A stretch of DNA of 64,000 nucleotides from Hyphomicrobiales bacterium (GTDB lineage Bacteria > Pseudomonadota > Alphaproteobacteria > Rhizobiales > Rhizobiaceae), in NCBI GenBank assembly GCA_900469475.1, contig UBXG01000002.1, positions 34,758 through 98,757 on the forward strand, read 5' to 3'. The notes beneath the pieces are model-generated. The model saw only the letters and a program-made list of their open reading frames with translations, did not search any database and was not told where the DNA came from. The position numbers and the translations under genes were made by a program. The first letter of the stretch is position 1. Every line of letters begins with the position of its first letter. Shown piece by piece: positions 38,061 through 46,515 of the stretch.

Positions 38061-38668
38061 CGCATCGCCTCCACCTCTTTCCGGCAATAGCAGCCTTCGA
38101 TGTGGTCGTTGACCAGGCCCATGGCCTGCATGAAGGCATAAACTGTGGTCGGGCCGACAAAGGTCCAGCCGCGTTTCTTCAGATCCTTCGAAATCCGCAC
38201 CGAAGCCGCCGTCGTCGGATTTGCGCGAAGATGGGCAAGGTCAAAGATCTCCGGGCGCTCGGCAGCGGTCGGCTCATGGCTCCAGAAATAGCGGGCGAGC
38301 GAACCGAATTCGTCGCGCAGCTCGATGGCGCGATTGGCATTGTTGATGGTGGAGACGATCTTGCCGCGATGGCGGATGATGCCGGCATCGGCGAGGCAGC
38401 GCTCGATATCCGCATCTCCGAACTTGGCGACCTTCTCGAAATCGAAGCCGGCAAAAGCGGCGCGGAAATTCTCGCGCTTGCGCAGGATCGTCAGCCAGGA
38501 GAGGCCCGACTGGAAGCCTTCGAGGCAAATTTTCTCGAACAGCCTGATGTCATTGACGACCGGGCGGCCCCATTCCTCGTCGTGATAGCGCTGATACTCC
38601 GGCAGATTGCCGTGCCAGAAGCAGCGGTCCTTGCCATCTTCGCCGGTGATGATGCCCGTTTCGGCCAT
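38039..38668 (-). CDS. tag: 3-methyladenine DNA glycosylase I (Tag)
   Basis: Removes 3-methyladenine from DNA. The 209-aa protein has RCFWHGNLPEYQRYHDEEWGRPV near the N-terminus, which contains Cys16 and His29 of the zinc-binding set. His189 and Cys193 (NDHIEGC) complete it with the 4-residue spacing of the E. coli enzyme. GWTFVGPTTVYAFMQAMG is also typical. It overlaps the following secreted-protein gene. A small palindrome TACCGG-AAA-CCGGTA (38701-38715) lies upstream. Confidence 0.93.
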   Translation of the reverse strand: MAETGIITGEDGKDRCFWHGNLPEYQRYHDEEWGRPVVNDIRLFEKICLEGFQSGLSWLTILRKRENFRAAFAGFDFEKVAKFGDADIERCLADAGIIRHRGKIVSTINNANRAIELRDEFGSLARYFWSHEPTAAERPEIFDLAHLRANPTTAASVRISKDLKKRGWTFVGPTTVYAFMQAMGLVNDHIEGCYCRKEVEAMRCALVRP

Positions 38669-38969
38669 TTTCGCGATTCGTCCCCTATTTCAGCACGCGC
38701 TACCGGAAACCGGTAAGCCCCTATCGGATAAATTGAGATCAATCAAATGCTTAAATTCATAGACTGACTTCGACGACCGCGCATTCCGATTCATGATTTA
38801 CCACTTGCAAACCATCTTTCCAAACCAGGCGGTAACCCTGACAAAGCTTTATCGGCTTCGCGGCATTTTGATGAATAGATGTTTACCATTCGCTCGCGTG
38901 CAAGTGGCACCATTGTTTCGACCGGGTGCTTCGCGCCCATCTTCGGCCCATGTGTAGAGAGTTTGTCCG
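38669..38969. other. intergenic region between tag and L,D-transpeptidase
   Basis: 301 bases between divergent genes. TACCGG (38701-38706) and CCGGTA (38710-38715) form a short palindrome 33 bases from the tag start, a possible operator. The remainder is AT-richer, with no gene recognised. Confidence 0.4.
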
Positions 38970-39752
38970 ATGATGAAACATGCCGTTCTGTGTGCCGCCG
39001 GCGCCCTGAGCCTGCTTGCCTCCACCGCCTTTGCCGACGATCGCTATCAGTCGCGCCCGCCTGTCATCGTCAGTCCCGATCTGACCGCCCCCTGGGTGAT
39101 GCAGCTCGGTGGCGGCAACGTGCAGCCGGTCGTCTATCCCCGCCCAATGGCGCGGCGCGCAGTCGATCCCAGAATGGAGCAGCCGGCCAATCCGCAGGTG
39201 CGTCAGGTCGTGCAGCCGCGCGGGCTGTTTGCGCGCCCGGCTGTGCAGCAGGTCGCCATGGCCCGCCCGCAATATCCGGCAGTCCGGGGCCAGATCGATC
39301 CGCAGTTCCTGCCGCAGATCGTCGACTACCAGACCAAGGAAAAGCCCGGTAGCATCGTCATCGATACCAACAACCGCTTCCTTTATCTGGTGATGGATGA
39401 CGGCAAGGCGCGGCGCTATGGCGTCGGCGTCGGCAAGCCGGGCTTCGAATGGGCCGGCGCCCACACAGTTACCCGCAAGCAGGAATGGCCGGATTGGACG
39501 CCGCCGGCCGAGATGATCTCACGCGAAGCCGCCAAGGGCCATTATCTGCCGGCGCACATGGAAGGCGGGGAAGGCAATCCGCTCGGCGCACGCGCCATGT
39601 ATCTCGGCTCCACCCTCTATCGCATCCATGGCACCAACGCCCCCTGGACCATCGGCAATGCCGTCTCCTCCGGCTGCATCCGCCTTCGCAACGAAGATGT
39701 CATCGACCTCTACAACCGCGTAAAGGTCGGCACCCGCGTCACCGTCATGTAA
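38970..39752 (+). CDS. L,D-transpeptidase (YkuD family), copy 1
   Basis: A 260-aa periplasmic cell-wall enzyme making 3-3 peptide cross-links or attaching proteins to peptidoglycan. The signal peptide ends at about residue 21 (AFADD). A Pro/Gln/Arg-rich linker leads to the YkuD domain (GSIVIDTNNRFLYLVMDDGKARRYGVGVGKPGF). The catalytic HGTN and SSGCIR motifs have Cys236. It is adjacent to a paralogue at 39971, so the pair arose by duplication. It is longer than copy 2 because of the linker. Confidence 0.92.
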   Translation: MMKHAVLCAAGALSLLASTAFADDRYQSRPPVIVSPDLTAPWVMQLGGGNVQPVVYPRPMARRAVDPRMEQPANPQVRQVVQPRGLFARPAVQQVAMARPQYPAVRGQIDPQFLPQIVDYQTKEKPGSIVIDTNNRFLYLVMDDGKARRYGVGVGKPGFEWAGAHTVTRKQEWPDWTPPAEMISREAAKGHYLPAHMEGGEGNPLGARAMYLGSTLYRIHGTNAPWTIGNAVSSGCIRLRNEDVIDLYNRVKVGTRVTVM

Positions 39753-39970
39753 TCTCGAAAAAAGTCCCGCCCTGTGCGCGATACTACTCCATTGGAGGGG
39801 CAGTATTCGCCGCATGGGAAAACCCTCCACTATAGTTCAGACTATAGTCTGATCGGCGACAGACAAGAGGGCAATTCTTCCTGAACGTACCCAACATTGG
39901 TCATTTTGATCTTGATCCCTTCGTTGGTTCCGGTAATTTCCTACCGGATTCAACGAGGGGAATGCGAATT
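39753..39970. other. intergenic region between the two L,D-transpeptidase genes
   Basis: About 218 bases. Contains the palindrome pair at 39829-39851 and a small hairpin (CCGGTAATTTCCTACCGG, 39931-39948). The next gene's GAGGGG ribosome site is at 39955-39960. Confidence 0.5.
39829..39851. promoter_or_regulatory. repeated palindromes ACTATAGT, candidate operator
   Basis: ACTATAGT occurs at 39829-39836 and 39841-39848, each self-complementary. CAGACTATAGTCTG (39838-39851) is a perfect 14-base palindrome. It lies about 120 bases upstream of the second transpeptidase start, suiting a dimeric regulator. Confidence 0.5.
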
Positions 39971-40669
39971 ATGAAAGCAGCATTGTCGACCGTGACGGCA
40001 GGTGTCGTCGCGGCGTGTCTTCTTGCAGCATCGAACGCAGCAGCCTTCACCGCTTCGACACCTATTGCGGCGCCGGTCGCCCGTACCGACGTGATCCGGG
40101 TCGCAATGGAGCCGCAGGGCCAGGTGAAGCCGCAGTTCCAGCGGCGGATGGTGCGGCTGGCGACGAACGAGGAGCCGGGCACCGTCATCGTCGACACCAA
40201 CAACAAGTATCTCTACCTCGTCGAAGGCAATAACCGCGCAAGACGCTATGGCATCGGCGTCGGCCGCGATGGTTTCGGCTGGTCCGGCGTCGTTAAGGTC
40301 GGCCGCAAGGCGGAATGGCCCGGCTGGACGCCGCCGCCTGAAATGATCGTTCGCGAAGCCAAGAAGGGCCACAAACTGCCGGCCTACCAGGAAGGTGGCG
40401 AGGACAATCCGCTCGGCGCGCGCGCCATGTATCTCTATCGCAACGGCAACGACACCGCCTTCCGCATCCATGGCACCAACCAGCCCTGGAGCATCGGCCT
40501 CAACATGTCCTCCGGCTGCATCCGCATGATGAACAAGGACGTGATGGATCTCTATGATCGCGTCCCCGTCGGCACCAAGGTCATCGTCGTTGGCCCCGGC
40601 AACAAGCAAGGCGAAGTCAGCTATCAGGATCGCGGCGTCGATGTGCTGAGGACTCTGTTCGGCGGCTGA
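39971..40669 (+). CDS. L,D-transpeptidase (YkuD family), copy 2
   Basis: A 232-aa paralogue of the upstream enzyme. It has a signal peptide ([21 protein letters not shown]), the YkuD domain ([35 protein letters not shown]), catalytic HGTN and SSGCIRM with Cys183. ATG 39971 is chosen since GAGGGG (39955-39960) is only one base from ATG 39962 but ten from 39971. It is probably controlled by the palindromes between the two genes. Confidence 0.92.
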   Translation: MKAALSTVTAGVVAACLLAASNAAAFTASTPIAAPVARTDVIRVAMEPQGQVKPQFQRRMVRLATNEEPGTVIVDTNNKYLYLVEGNNRARRYGIGVGRDGFGWSGVVKVGRKAEWPGWTPPPEMIVREAKKGHKLPAYQEGGEDNPLGARAMYLYRNGNDTAFRIHGTNQPWSIGLNMSSGCIRMMNKDVMDLYDRVPVGTKVIVVGPGNKQGEVSYQDRGVDVLRTLFGG

Positions 40670-40970
40670 TAGAATCCGACCCGAATCAGGCACCAACATA
40701 GCGGGCGCTCTTCCCTGGCACACATCATTCGCGCCGGGGAAGGCGCCCGTATCGCTTGCAATAGTTTATTGCGTGCAGGCGCGGATGGAGACACTGTTGC
40801 GCCGGTGTTACAGCCTGAAACTTATCACGATGTCCCGCCGAAAAATGGCTCGTCGCCTTCAGTTTACCGTCAGTTTTCCCGCCTAAGGCGTGCCTGTTCA
40901 CCCATGACTGCAATAGAAGTGTCATGGAAGCACGCTTAGATGGCAGCACTTTGGCATACGGGGATTTCAT
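40670..40970. other. intergenic region between L,D-transpeptidase and lpxQ-like gene
   Basis: 301 bases. GGGCGC (40703-40708) and GCGCCC (40743-40748), with inner TCTTCCC/GGGGAAG partly complementary, form a hairpin that may end the transpeptidase message. No gene or other element was recognised in the rest; the promoter of the next gene should be near 40900. Confidence 0.4.
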
Positions 40971-41642
40971 ATGCATCGTGCATTTCGCATCAAGCAGCCG
41001 GCCCTCGCCGCGCTTGCGACTTCCGCATTCATCTTTGCCGCAAGCTCTGCCTCGGCCGAGATGCAGTTTTCCGCTTACGGCGGCATACAGGGCGCGACGG
41101 GCAGCAATGTGACCACGTCGGACGGCGCTGATTTCGACCCCAACTGGTCCGGAAAATCCTTCAAGATGCCGCCCTATTTCGGCTTCCGCGGCATCTGGTG
41201 GCTTGACCAGTTCGACAAGCCGAACTGGGGAGTGTCGCTCGATTATACCCATGCGAAGGTCTATGGCGATCTCGGCAATACGCCCGGCTGGTCGCATTTC
41301 GAATTCACCGACGGCCTGAACATGCTGACGCTGAACGCGCTCTACCGCTTCCAGGATCCGAGCCGCAACTGGACGCCCTATGTCGGCCTCGGCGCCGGCA
41401 TCAACGTGCCGCATGTCGAAGTCACCCGCTCGTCGGGCACGACCTTCGACTACCAGTTCGGCGGCGCTTCGCTGCAGGCGCAGGCGGGCGTCAGCTACCA
41501 ATTCGCCAAGCACTGGTCGACCTTCGTCGAATACAAGGGCAACTACAACTTCGTGAACAACGTCTCGATCGACAGCGGCGACACGCTGAAGACCAAGGTT
41601 TTCACCCACGCTCTCAACTTCGGCGTGTCGTTCAACTTCTGA
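40971..41642 (+). CDS. lpxQ: outer membrane beta-barrel protein, LpxQ-like lipid A oxidase
   Basis: A 223-aa exported protein with a signal peptide (ALATSAFIFAASSASA) and an alternating-hydrophobic barrel body ending in Phe (GVSFNF). The mature start EMQFSAYGGIQGA and blocks YFGFRGIWWLDQF, HFEFTDGLNMLTLNALYRFQDPSRNWTPYVGLGAGINVPHVE agree with what I recall of rhizobial LpxQ. That enzyme oxidises the lipid A glucosamine 1 unit to 2-aminogluconate at the outer membrane. A generic OmpW/porin-like barrel is the alternative. Confidence 0.68.
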   Translation: MHRAFRIKQPALAALATSAFIFAASSASAEMQFSAYGGIQGATGSNVTTSDGADFDPNWSGKSFKMPPYFGFRGIWWLDQFDKPNWGVSLDYTHAKVYGDLGNTPGWSHFEFTDGLNMLTLNALYRFQDPSRNWTPYVGLGAGINVPHVEVTRSSGTTFDYQFGGASLQAQAGVSYQFAKHWSTFVEYKGNYNFVNNVSIDSGDTLKTKVFTHALNFGVSFNF

Positions 41643-41706
41643 CGTTCCTCAGACTGAAGTCGCAATCGATCCCTCAAACCGGTTCAGGCATGGGGGGGCT
41701 TGTGCT

Positions 41707-42066
41707 ATGATCCAACGCATGAGCTTCTCTTACTATCGTTGCGACTGGATCCATCCGGAAAACGAGGAGCCGGTCATCGTTTATTATGAGGTCGATATCG
41801 CCGGCGATGTTCCGCGGCTGATCGATGTGTTTGCCGATGGTCGCCGGCAATGCATGTCGGTTGTCGATTTTACTGCAGTGGGACGTGACATGCTGGAGAT
41901 CACCAGCCTCGTCGAAGGCTCATTTTACGATGGCATTACCGGCCTGGTGGATGGCATTTTCTTCGAGGAAGGGCAGGATCGCATCAGCATGACGCGCATT
42001 GCCGCCGATCGGTTCGAAGTCGAATGGCAGGCTCATCGCCTACCCGCGCCGGACAAGCTGCATTAG
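41707..42066 (+). CDS. hypothetical protein (DUF6881-like)
   Basis: A 119-aa soluble protein. The pattern RCDWIHPENEEPVIVYYEVDIAGDVPRLIDVFADGR resembles a small family (possibly DUF6881) of unknown function. That placement is uncertain. GGGGGG at 41692-41697 precedes ATG 41707; ATG 41719 is an alternative. It is convergent with glcF, with a dispersed palindrome between them. Confidence 0.55.
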   Translation: MIQRMSFSYYRCDWIHPENEEPVIVYYEVDIAGDVPRLIDVFADGRRQCMSVVDFTAVGRDMLEITSLVEGSFYDGITGLVDGIFFEEGQDRISMTRIAADRFEVEWQAHRLPAPDKLH

Positions 42067-42069
42067 TAC

Positions 42070-42115
42070 GCAATTCCGGACGGAAAACCGCTCTACACTT
42101 TTCCCGGAAATGCTC
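42070..42115. repeat. rhizobial dispersed palindrome (AGAGCATTTCCGGGAAAA-type)
   Basis: Read on the minus strand: TAGAGCATTTCCGGGAAAAG, then TGTAGAGCGGTTTTCCGTCCGGAATTGCG. This is a familiar form of short repeat found between rhizobial genes. It sits between convergent genes. Confidence 0.65.
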
Positions 42116-43434
42116 TAAGCGGCGGCCGGCTGCAGGCCCTTCAGTTTCACAGGCATTTCGCCGCCATAGGCCCAATCCAGCAATTCCACCGTATGCAGGA
42201 TGGGAATGCCCGTTCCCGTCGCGATCTGCGTGATGCAGCCGATATTGCCCGTCGCGATGATATCGGCTTTCGTCGCCTCGATGTTTCTGACCTTGCGCGC
42301 CTTCAGTTCGGCCGAAATTTCCGGCTGCGTGATGTTGTAGGTGCCGGCCGAACCACAGCACAGATGCCCTTCCGCCGGGTCGCGCACCGTAAAGCCCGCG
42401 GCTTTCAGCAAGAGCTTCGGCGCCATGGTGATCTTCTGCCCGTGCTGCATGGAGCAGGCGGAATGATAGGCGACCGCGATGCCGCGCGGCATATGCGACG
42501 GGAGATCCAGGCTTGCGAGATATTCCGTGATGTCCTTGGCGAGAGCTGAAATCCTCGCAGCCTTTTCCGCATAGGCCGGATCGAGGCGCAGCATATGCCC
42601 ATAATCCTTGATCGTCGTGCCACAGCCCGACGCGGTGACGATGATCGCGTCCAGCCCTCGGGCCTCGATCTCACGCAGCCACACATCGACATTGGCGCGG
42701 GCAGCTGCGAGCGCCTGTTCCTCGCGGCCCATGTGATGAACCAGCGAACCGCAGCAGACCTCCCCTTCCGGCACCACGACCTCAACGCCGAGGCGCGTCA
42801 GCAGGCGGATGGTGGCTGCGTTGATTTCGGGATCGAGCACCGGCTGGGCACAGCCCGTCAGGATCGCCACGCGACCGTGGCGCTCGGCCTGCGCTACATG
42901 CAGCCCCGGCTTTGCAAAAGGCGACGGCGCGGGAATGCTGCGGGGCGCGAGATCGAGCATGGCGGCGAAAGCCTTTAAGGCCGGAACGCGTCTCAACAGC
43001 CCCTTGAACGGCCGGCCAAAATTCGCAAGCCGCAAGGCCAGCCGGAAACGGCCGGGATAAGGCAAGACGGCTGCCAGCACATTGCGGGTCAGCCGATCCA
43101 TCAGCGGGCGCTTATAGGTGTTCTCGACATGGACACGCGCATGGTCGATCAGGTGCATATAGTCGACACCGGACGGACAGGTCGTCGTGCAGGCAAGGCA
43201 GGACAGACAGCGATCGATATGCGTCACCACCTCGGCATCGGCTGCCCGACCGTTTTCCAGCATGTCCTTGATGAGGTAAATGCGTCCACGCGGACTGTCG
43301 AGTTCGTTGCCGAGCGTCACATAGGTAGGACAGGTGGCGGTGCAGAAGCCGCAATGCACGCATTTGCGCAGGATCGCCTCGGATTCGGCCACATGCGGGT
43401 CGGCAAGCTGTTCGGGCGTGAAATTGGTTTGCAT
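42115..43434 (-). CDS. glcF: glycolate oxidase iron-sulfur subunit GlcF
   Basis: Electron-transfer subunit of glycolate oxidase. The 439-aa protein has two ferredoxin motifs: CVHCGFCTATCP (Cys25, 28, 31, 35) and CLSCLACTTTCP (Cys76, 79, 82, 86). Two CCG domains (CCGSLVHHMG and CCGSAGTYN) follow, typical of GlcF. It comes after glcE on the minus strand, separated by 215 bases containing a RIME-like repeat, so it may be less tightly coupled than glcD-glcE. Confidence 0.95.
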   Translation of the reverse strand: MQTNFTPEQLADPHVAESEAILRKCVHCGFCTATCPTYVTLGNELDSPRGRIYLIKDMLENGRAADAEVVTHIDRCLSCLACTTTCPSGVDYMHLIDHARVHVENTYKRPLMDRLTRNVLAAVLPYPGRFRLALRLANFGRPFKGLLRRVPALKAFAAMLDLAPRSIPAPSPFAKPGLHVAQAERHGRVAILTGCAQPVLDPEINAATIRLLTRLGVEVVVPEGEVCCGSLVHHMGREEQALAAARANVDVWLREIEARGLDAIIVTASGCGTTIKDYGHMLRLDPAYAEKAARISALAKDITEYLASLDLPSHMPRGIAVAYHSACSMQHGQKITMAPKLLLKAAGFTVRDPAEGHLCCGSAGTYNITQPEISAELKARKVRNIEATKADIIATGNIGCITQIATGTGIPILHTVELLDWAYGGEMPVKLKGLQPAAA

Positions 43435-43465
43435 TTACCCATGTCCCCGTTCGAGCAAGACCGCG

Positions 43466-43623
43466 CCCCTCATCTGGCCTATCGGCCACCTTCTCCGCGT
43501 TTTGACGGGGAGAAGGGGATTGGCGCATCCTCCGTCACTTCTCAACCTCTCTCGAGCCGATAAGCCGCTGCAAACGAGGTCGTCCCCTCGTCCCGCCCGC
43601 GGGGAGAGAGTTAGGGTGAGGGG
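43466..43623. repeat. RIME-like intergenic mosaic element
   Basis: Two palindromic modules. The first is CCCCTCATCTGGCC to GGGGAGAAGGGG (43466-43518), with CTTCTCC/GGAGAAG pairing. The second is CCCCTCGTCCCGCCCGCGG to GGTGAGGGG (43584-43623), with CCCGC/GCGGG-type pairing. This matches the style of Rhizobium-specific intergenic mosaic elements. It lies in the glcE-glcF gap. Confidence 0.75.
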
Positions 43624-43649
43624 CCATCGCCGGCAGGAACCAGATTTCA

Positions 43650-44849
43650 TCACGCCATCTTCCCCGGATTAAAAATTCCGGCCGGATCGAATTTTTCCTT
43701 CACGCGCGCAGACAGCAGGGCCACGGCTTCGGGTTGCGGCTGGAAGGCCTGCGTCGTCGCACGTTGGGCAGGGGTGGCGCGCATCAAGGTGGCATGTCCG
43801 CCGCCCAAGGCATGAATGTAGCGCCTGAGCACATCACCTTCCGGTCCGGCTTCCATGCGCATCCAGACGAGCCCGCCCTGCCAATCATAATAGGCATCCA
43901 CGCCTTCTTCCAGGCGAAGTGCTGCGACGAGCTGGTGGCCGATACTGGGTGCCACGGACACACGCCAAACGGGGCGCGTCGTACCATCCGCATAGGGCTT
44001 CACATTGCGGATTTCGCGCCAGAGCCTGCGGCTGTCGTCTTCTGCAAGGCGCTTCACCGAGCCGAGCCGGCCCATGGCGGCAGCAAGCTTTTCACCCCGG
44101 ACCGAGACGGAACCCGGAAGACCCTCGACGCGCAGCACAGTCGCCTCCCCCTGCGGCAGCTTGCCGTCGAGAAAAGACCAGGAGACGGTCAGCGGCAAAT
44201 GGGCGGCGCCCGATACCTCGAGCGGCAGAGCCATGGCGGCAGCCATGGCATTGGCGGCCTCCGCATCGTTGAGACCGGAGAGAACGACCGTCTCCTCTGC
44301 CTTCGGCTTCGGCGGCACGCGGAACGTTACTTCGGTCAAAAGGCCGAGCGTTCCGTGCGAACCGGCCATCAGCTTGACGAGATCGAGACCGGTGACGTTC
44401 TTCATCACCCGCCCGCCAGCCTTGACGATCTCGCCCTTGCCATTGACGAAACGGACGCCGAGCAGGCTATCGCGCGCGGCACCGCTGACGAAACGGCGCG
44501 GCCCGGAGACATTGGCTGCGAAAATGCCGCCGATCGTTGGCTCACCTTCGGTTGCCATCAGCGGCCTGTGATCCATCGGCTCGAAGGCCATCATCTGGCC
44601 GGCCTCGGCAAGAGCGGCCTCGATCTCGGCGGCCGGCGTGCCGGCGCGGGCCGTCATCACCATCTCCCCTGGATTGTAGGCGACGATGCCGGTCAGGCCA
44701 AGTGACGAGAGCACCGCTTCGGACGGGACCGCATTGCCGAAGCCGGATCGCGTGTTGCCGCCGACGATTGCTAGGGCCGCGCCGCGTGCCATATGATCGC
44801 CGATGATGGAGGCGGCTTCCTCCTCGGTTCTCGGATGAAGTTCGGTCAT
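43650..44849 (-). CDS. glcE: glycolate oxidase FAD-binding subunit GlcE
   Basis: A 399-aa subunit with an FAD-binding type-4 domain. It has MVMTARAGTPAAEIEAALAEAGQMM near the start, GGIFAANVSGPRRFVSGAARDSLLGV and NVTGLDLVKLMAGSHGTLGLLTEVTF. This is the GlcE pattern. It begins in an ATGA overlap with the glcD stop, so GlcD and GlcE are translationally coupled. Confidence 0.95.
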   Translation of the reverse strand: MTELHPRTEEEAASIIGDHMARGAALAIVGGNTRSGFGNAVPSEAVLSSLGLTGIVAYNPGEMVMTARAGTPAAEIEAALAEAGQMMAFEPMDHRPLMATEGEPTIGGIFAANVSGPRRFVSGAARDSLLGVRFVNGKGEIVKAGGRVMKNVTGLDLVKLMAGSHGTLGLLTEVTFRVPPKPKAEETVVLSGLNDAEAANAMAAAMALPLEVSGAAHLPLTVSWSFLDGKLPQGEATVLRVEGLPGSVSVRGEKLAAAMGRLGSVKRLAEDDSRRLWREIRNVKPYADGTTRPVWRVSVAPSIGHQLVAALRLEEGVDAYYDWQGGLVWMRMEAGPEGDVLRRYIHALGGGHATLMRATPAQRATTQAFQPQPEAVALLSARVKEKFDPAGIFNPGKMA

Positions 44850-46285
44850 GCGGCGTTGCGTCCGTCGAGCGGGAAGACCTTGGATGGGTTAAGTATCCAG
44901 CCGGGATCGAAGGCTGCGCGCACCGACATCATCTGCGCGAGATCGACATCGGCATATTGGTGGCGCATCAGGTCGCGCTTCTCGATGCCGACGCCGTGCT
45001 CGCCGGTGAGGCAACCTCCGGCATCGACGCAGAGCCGCAAGATATCGTTGCCCGCCGCTTCCGCCTTGGCGGCATCTTCGGCGTCGTTGGCATTGAAGAG
45101 AATCAGCGGATGCATGTTGCCGTCGCCGGCATGGAAGACATTGGCGACACGCAGACCATAGCCCTCAACGATCTCGCCCGTCTTCTTCAGCACATAAGAG
45201 AGCTGGCTCAGCGGCACGGTTCCGTCCATGCAGATGTAATCGGCAATGCGGCCGGTGGCGCCGAAGGCCGACTTCCGGCCCTTCCAGATCAGGGCCGCCT
45301 CGGTTGCCGACTGGCATTCGCGCACGGTCCTGACCTTGTGAGTGCGGGCAATGGCGACGATGCTCGCAAGCATATCGTCCATTTCCGCCTCGGAGCCTTC
45401 GACCTCGACGATCAGGAGAGCTTCGACATCGAGGGGATAGCCGGCCTTGGCGAAGGCCTCGCAGATTTCGATCGCCGGCTTGTCCATGAATTCGATCGCG
45501 ACAGGCACGATGCCGGCAGCGATGACATCGGCGACGCAGGCGCCCGCCTCTTCGGAACTGTCGAAACCGAAGAGTACCGGCCGGGCGCCCTCCGGCTTGG
45601 CGATGAGCCGCACCGTTGCCTCGGTGACGATGCCGAGCTGGCCTTCCGAGCCGCAGACCAGACCGAGCAGATCGTAGCCCGCCGCATCTAGCCCCTTGCC
45701 GCCGAGATCGATGACGGTGCCATCAGTCAGGACAAGCTTGACGCCGAGGAGATTATTGGTCGTGACGCCGTATTTCAGACAGTGCGCACCGCCGGAATTC
45801 ATGCCGATATTGCCGCCGATGGTGCAGGCAAGCTGCGAGCTCGGGTCAGGCGCGTAAAAGAATCCGTCGGCCGAGACGCTTTCGGAGACATGCAGGTTCG
45901 TCACCCCCGCCTGCACGGTCGCCGTGCGATTGGCGTAATCGATATCGAGGATGCGGTTCATCTTGGAGAGGCCGAGGACGACGGCATCTTCCTGGGGTAT
46001 CGCGCCGCCGGAAAGCGAGGTGCCGGCGCCGCGCGGAACGACGGGAATGCCGTAGCGATGGCAATATTTCATGACCGCAGCCACTTCCGCTGTCGAGCGC
46101 GGCAGGGCAACGGCGAGCGGCAGGCGGCGATAGGACACGAAGGCGTCGGTTTCGAAGGGCACGAGTTCGCGCGGCTCGTGGATCAGACACTCCGGGGCCA
46201 GCAGATCGGTCAAATCGGCGACGATCGCACCTCGGCGCGCCAGAACATCCGCACGCGGCTCCAGAAATGAAATGGCCTCGGCCAT
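44846..46285 (-). CDS. glcD: glycolate oxidase catalytic subunit GlcD
   Basis: A 479-aa FAD-linked oxidase oxidising glycolate to glyoxylate. The PCMH FAD-binding domain has VPRGAGTSLSGGAIP, IGGNIGMNSGGAHCLKYG and LGLVCGSEGQLGIVTEATV. The C-terminal FAD-oxidase domain ends with LCVDAGGCLTGEHGVGIEKRD and FDPGWILNPSKVFP. ATG 46285 (MAEAISFLEP) has GGAGG about 8 bases upstream; the longer frame to 46369 has no family sequence. First gene of glcDEF, divergent from a LysR gene. Confidence 0.96.
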   Translation of the reverse strand: MAEAISFLEPRADVLARRGAIVADLTDLLAPECLIHEPRELVPFETDAFVSYRRLPLAVALPRSTAEVAAVMKYCHRYGIPVVPRGAGTSLSGGAIPQEDAVVLGLSKMNRILDIDYANRTATVQAGVTNLHVSESVSADGFFYAPDPSSQLACTIGGNIGMNSGGAHCLKYGVTTNNLLGVKLVLTDGTVIDLGGKGLDAAGYDLLGLVCGSEGQLGIVTEATVRLIAKPEGARPVLFGFDSSEEAGACVADVIAAGIVPVAIEFMDKPAIEICEAFAKAGYPLDVEALLIVEVEGSEAEMDDMLASIVAIARTHKVRTVRECQSATEAALIWKGRKSAFGATGRIADYICMDGTVPLSQLSYVLKKTGEIVEGYGLRVANVFHAGDGNMHPLILFNANDAEDAAKAEAAGNDILRLCVDAGGCLTGEHGVGIEKRDLMRHQYADVDLAQMMSVRAAFDPGWILNPSKVFPLDGRNAA

Positions 46286-46324
46286 GCCGTCCTCCTCCTG
46301 CACCCGTCGGATACAGCCCCTTTT

Positions 46325-46374
46325 AGAGCATGCTGCCGAAAAGTGTGATCGGTTTTCGGACGACATCATGCTCT
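46325..46374. repeat. dispersed palindrome (AGAGCATG...CATGCTCT)
   Basis: AGAGCATG (46325-46332) pairs with CATGCTCT (46367-46374), and an inner CCGAAAA pairs with TTTTCGG. This is a known kind of short rhizobial intergenic repeat, here in the glcD-LysR divergent region. Confidence 0.7.
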
Positions 46375-46385
46375 ACTTTTCTATT

Positions 46386-46438
46386 CTAGAGCGGATTCAG
46401 ATTTTAGGTCGATCCGACCTAAAATCATCCGGCTCTAG
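46386..46438. promoter_or_regulatory. second palindrome in glcD-LysR divergent region
   Basis: CTAGAGC (46386-46392)/GCTCTAG (46432-46438) outside and ATTTTAGGTC (46401-46410)/GACCTAAAAT (46416-46425) inside. The inner perfect 10-base arms around GATCC could be an operator or a dispersed repeat. Confidence 0.55.
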
Positions 46439-46515
46439 GTGCATTATAGGCTTAGCGCTTTCCCAAGTTTGGAGCAAATGATAAGCACTTATTCCAAAAC
46501 AGGAAATAATTCTGC

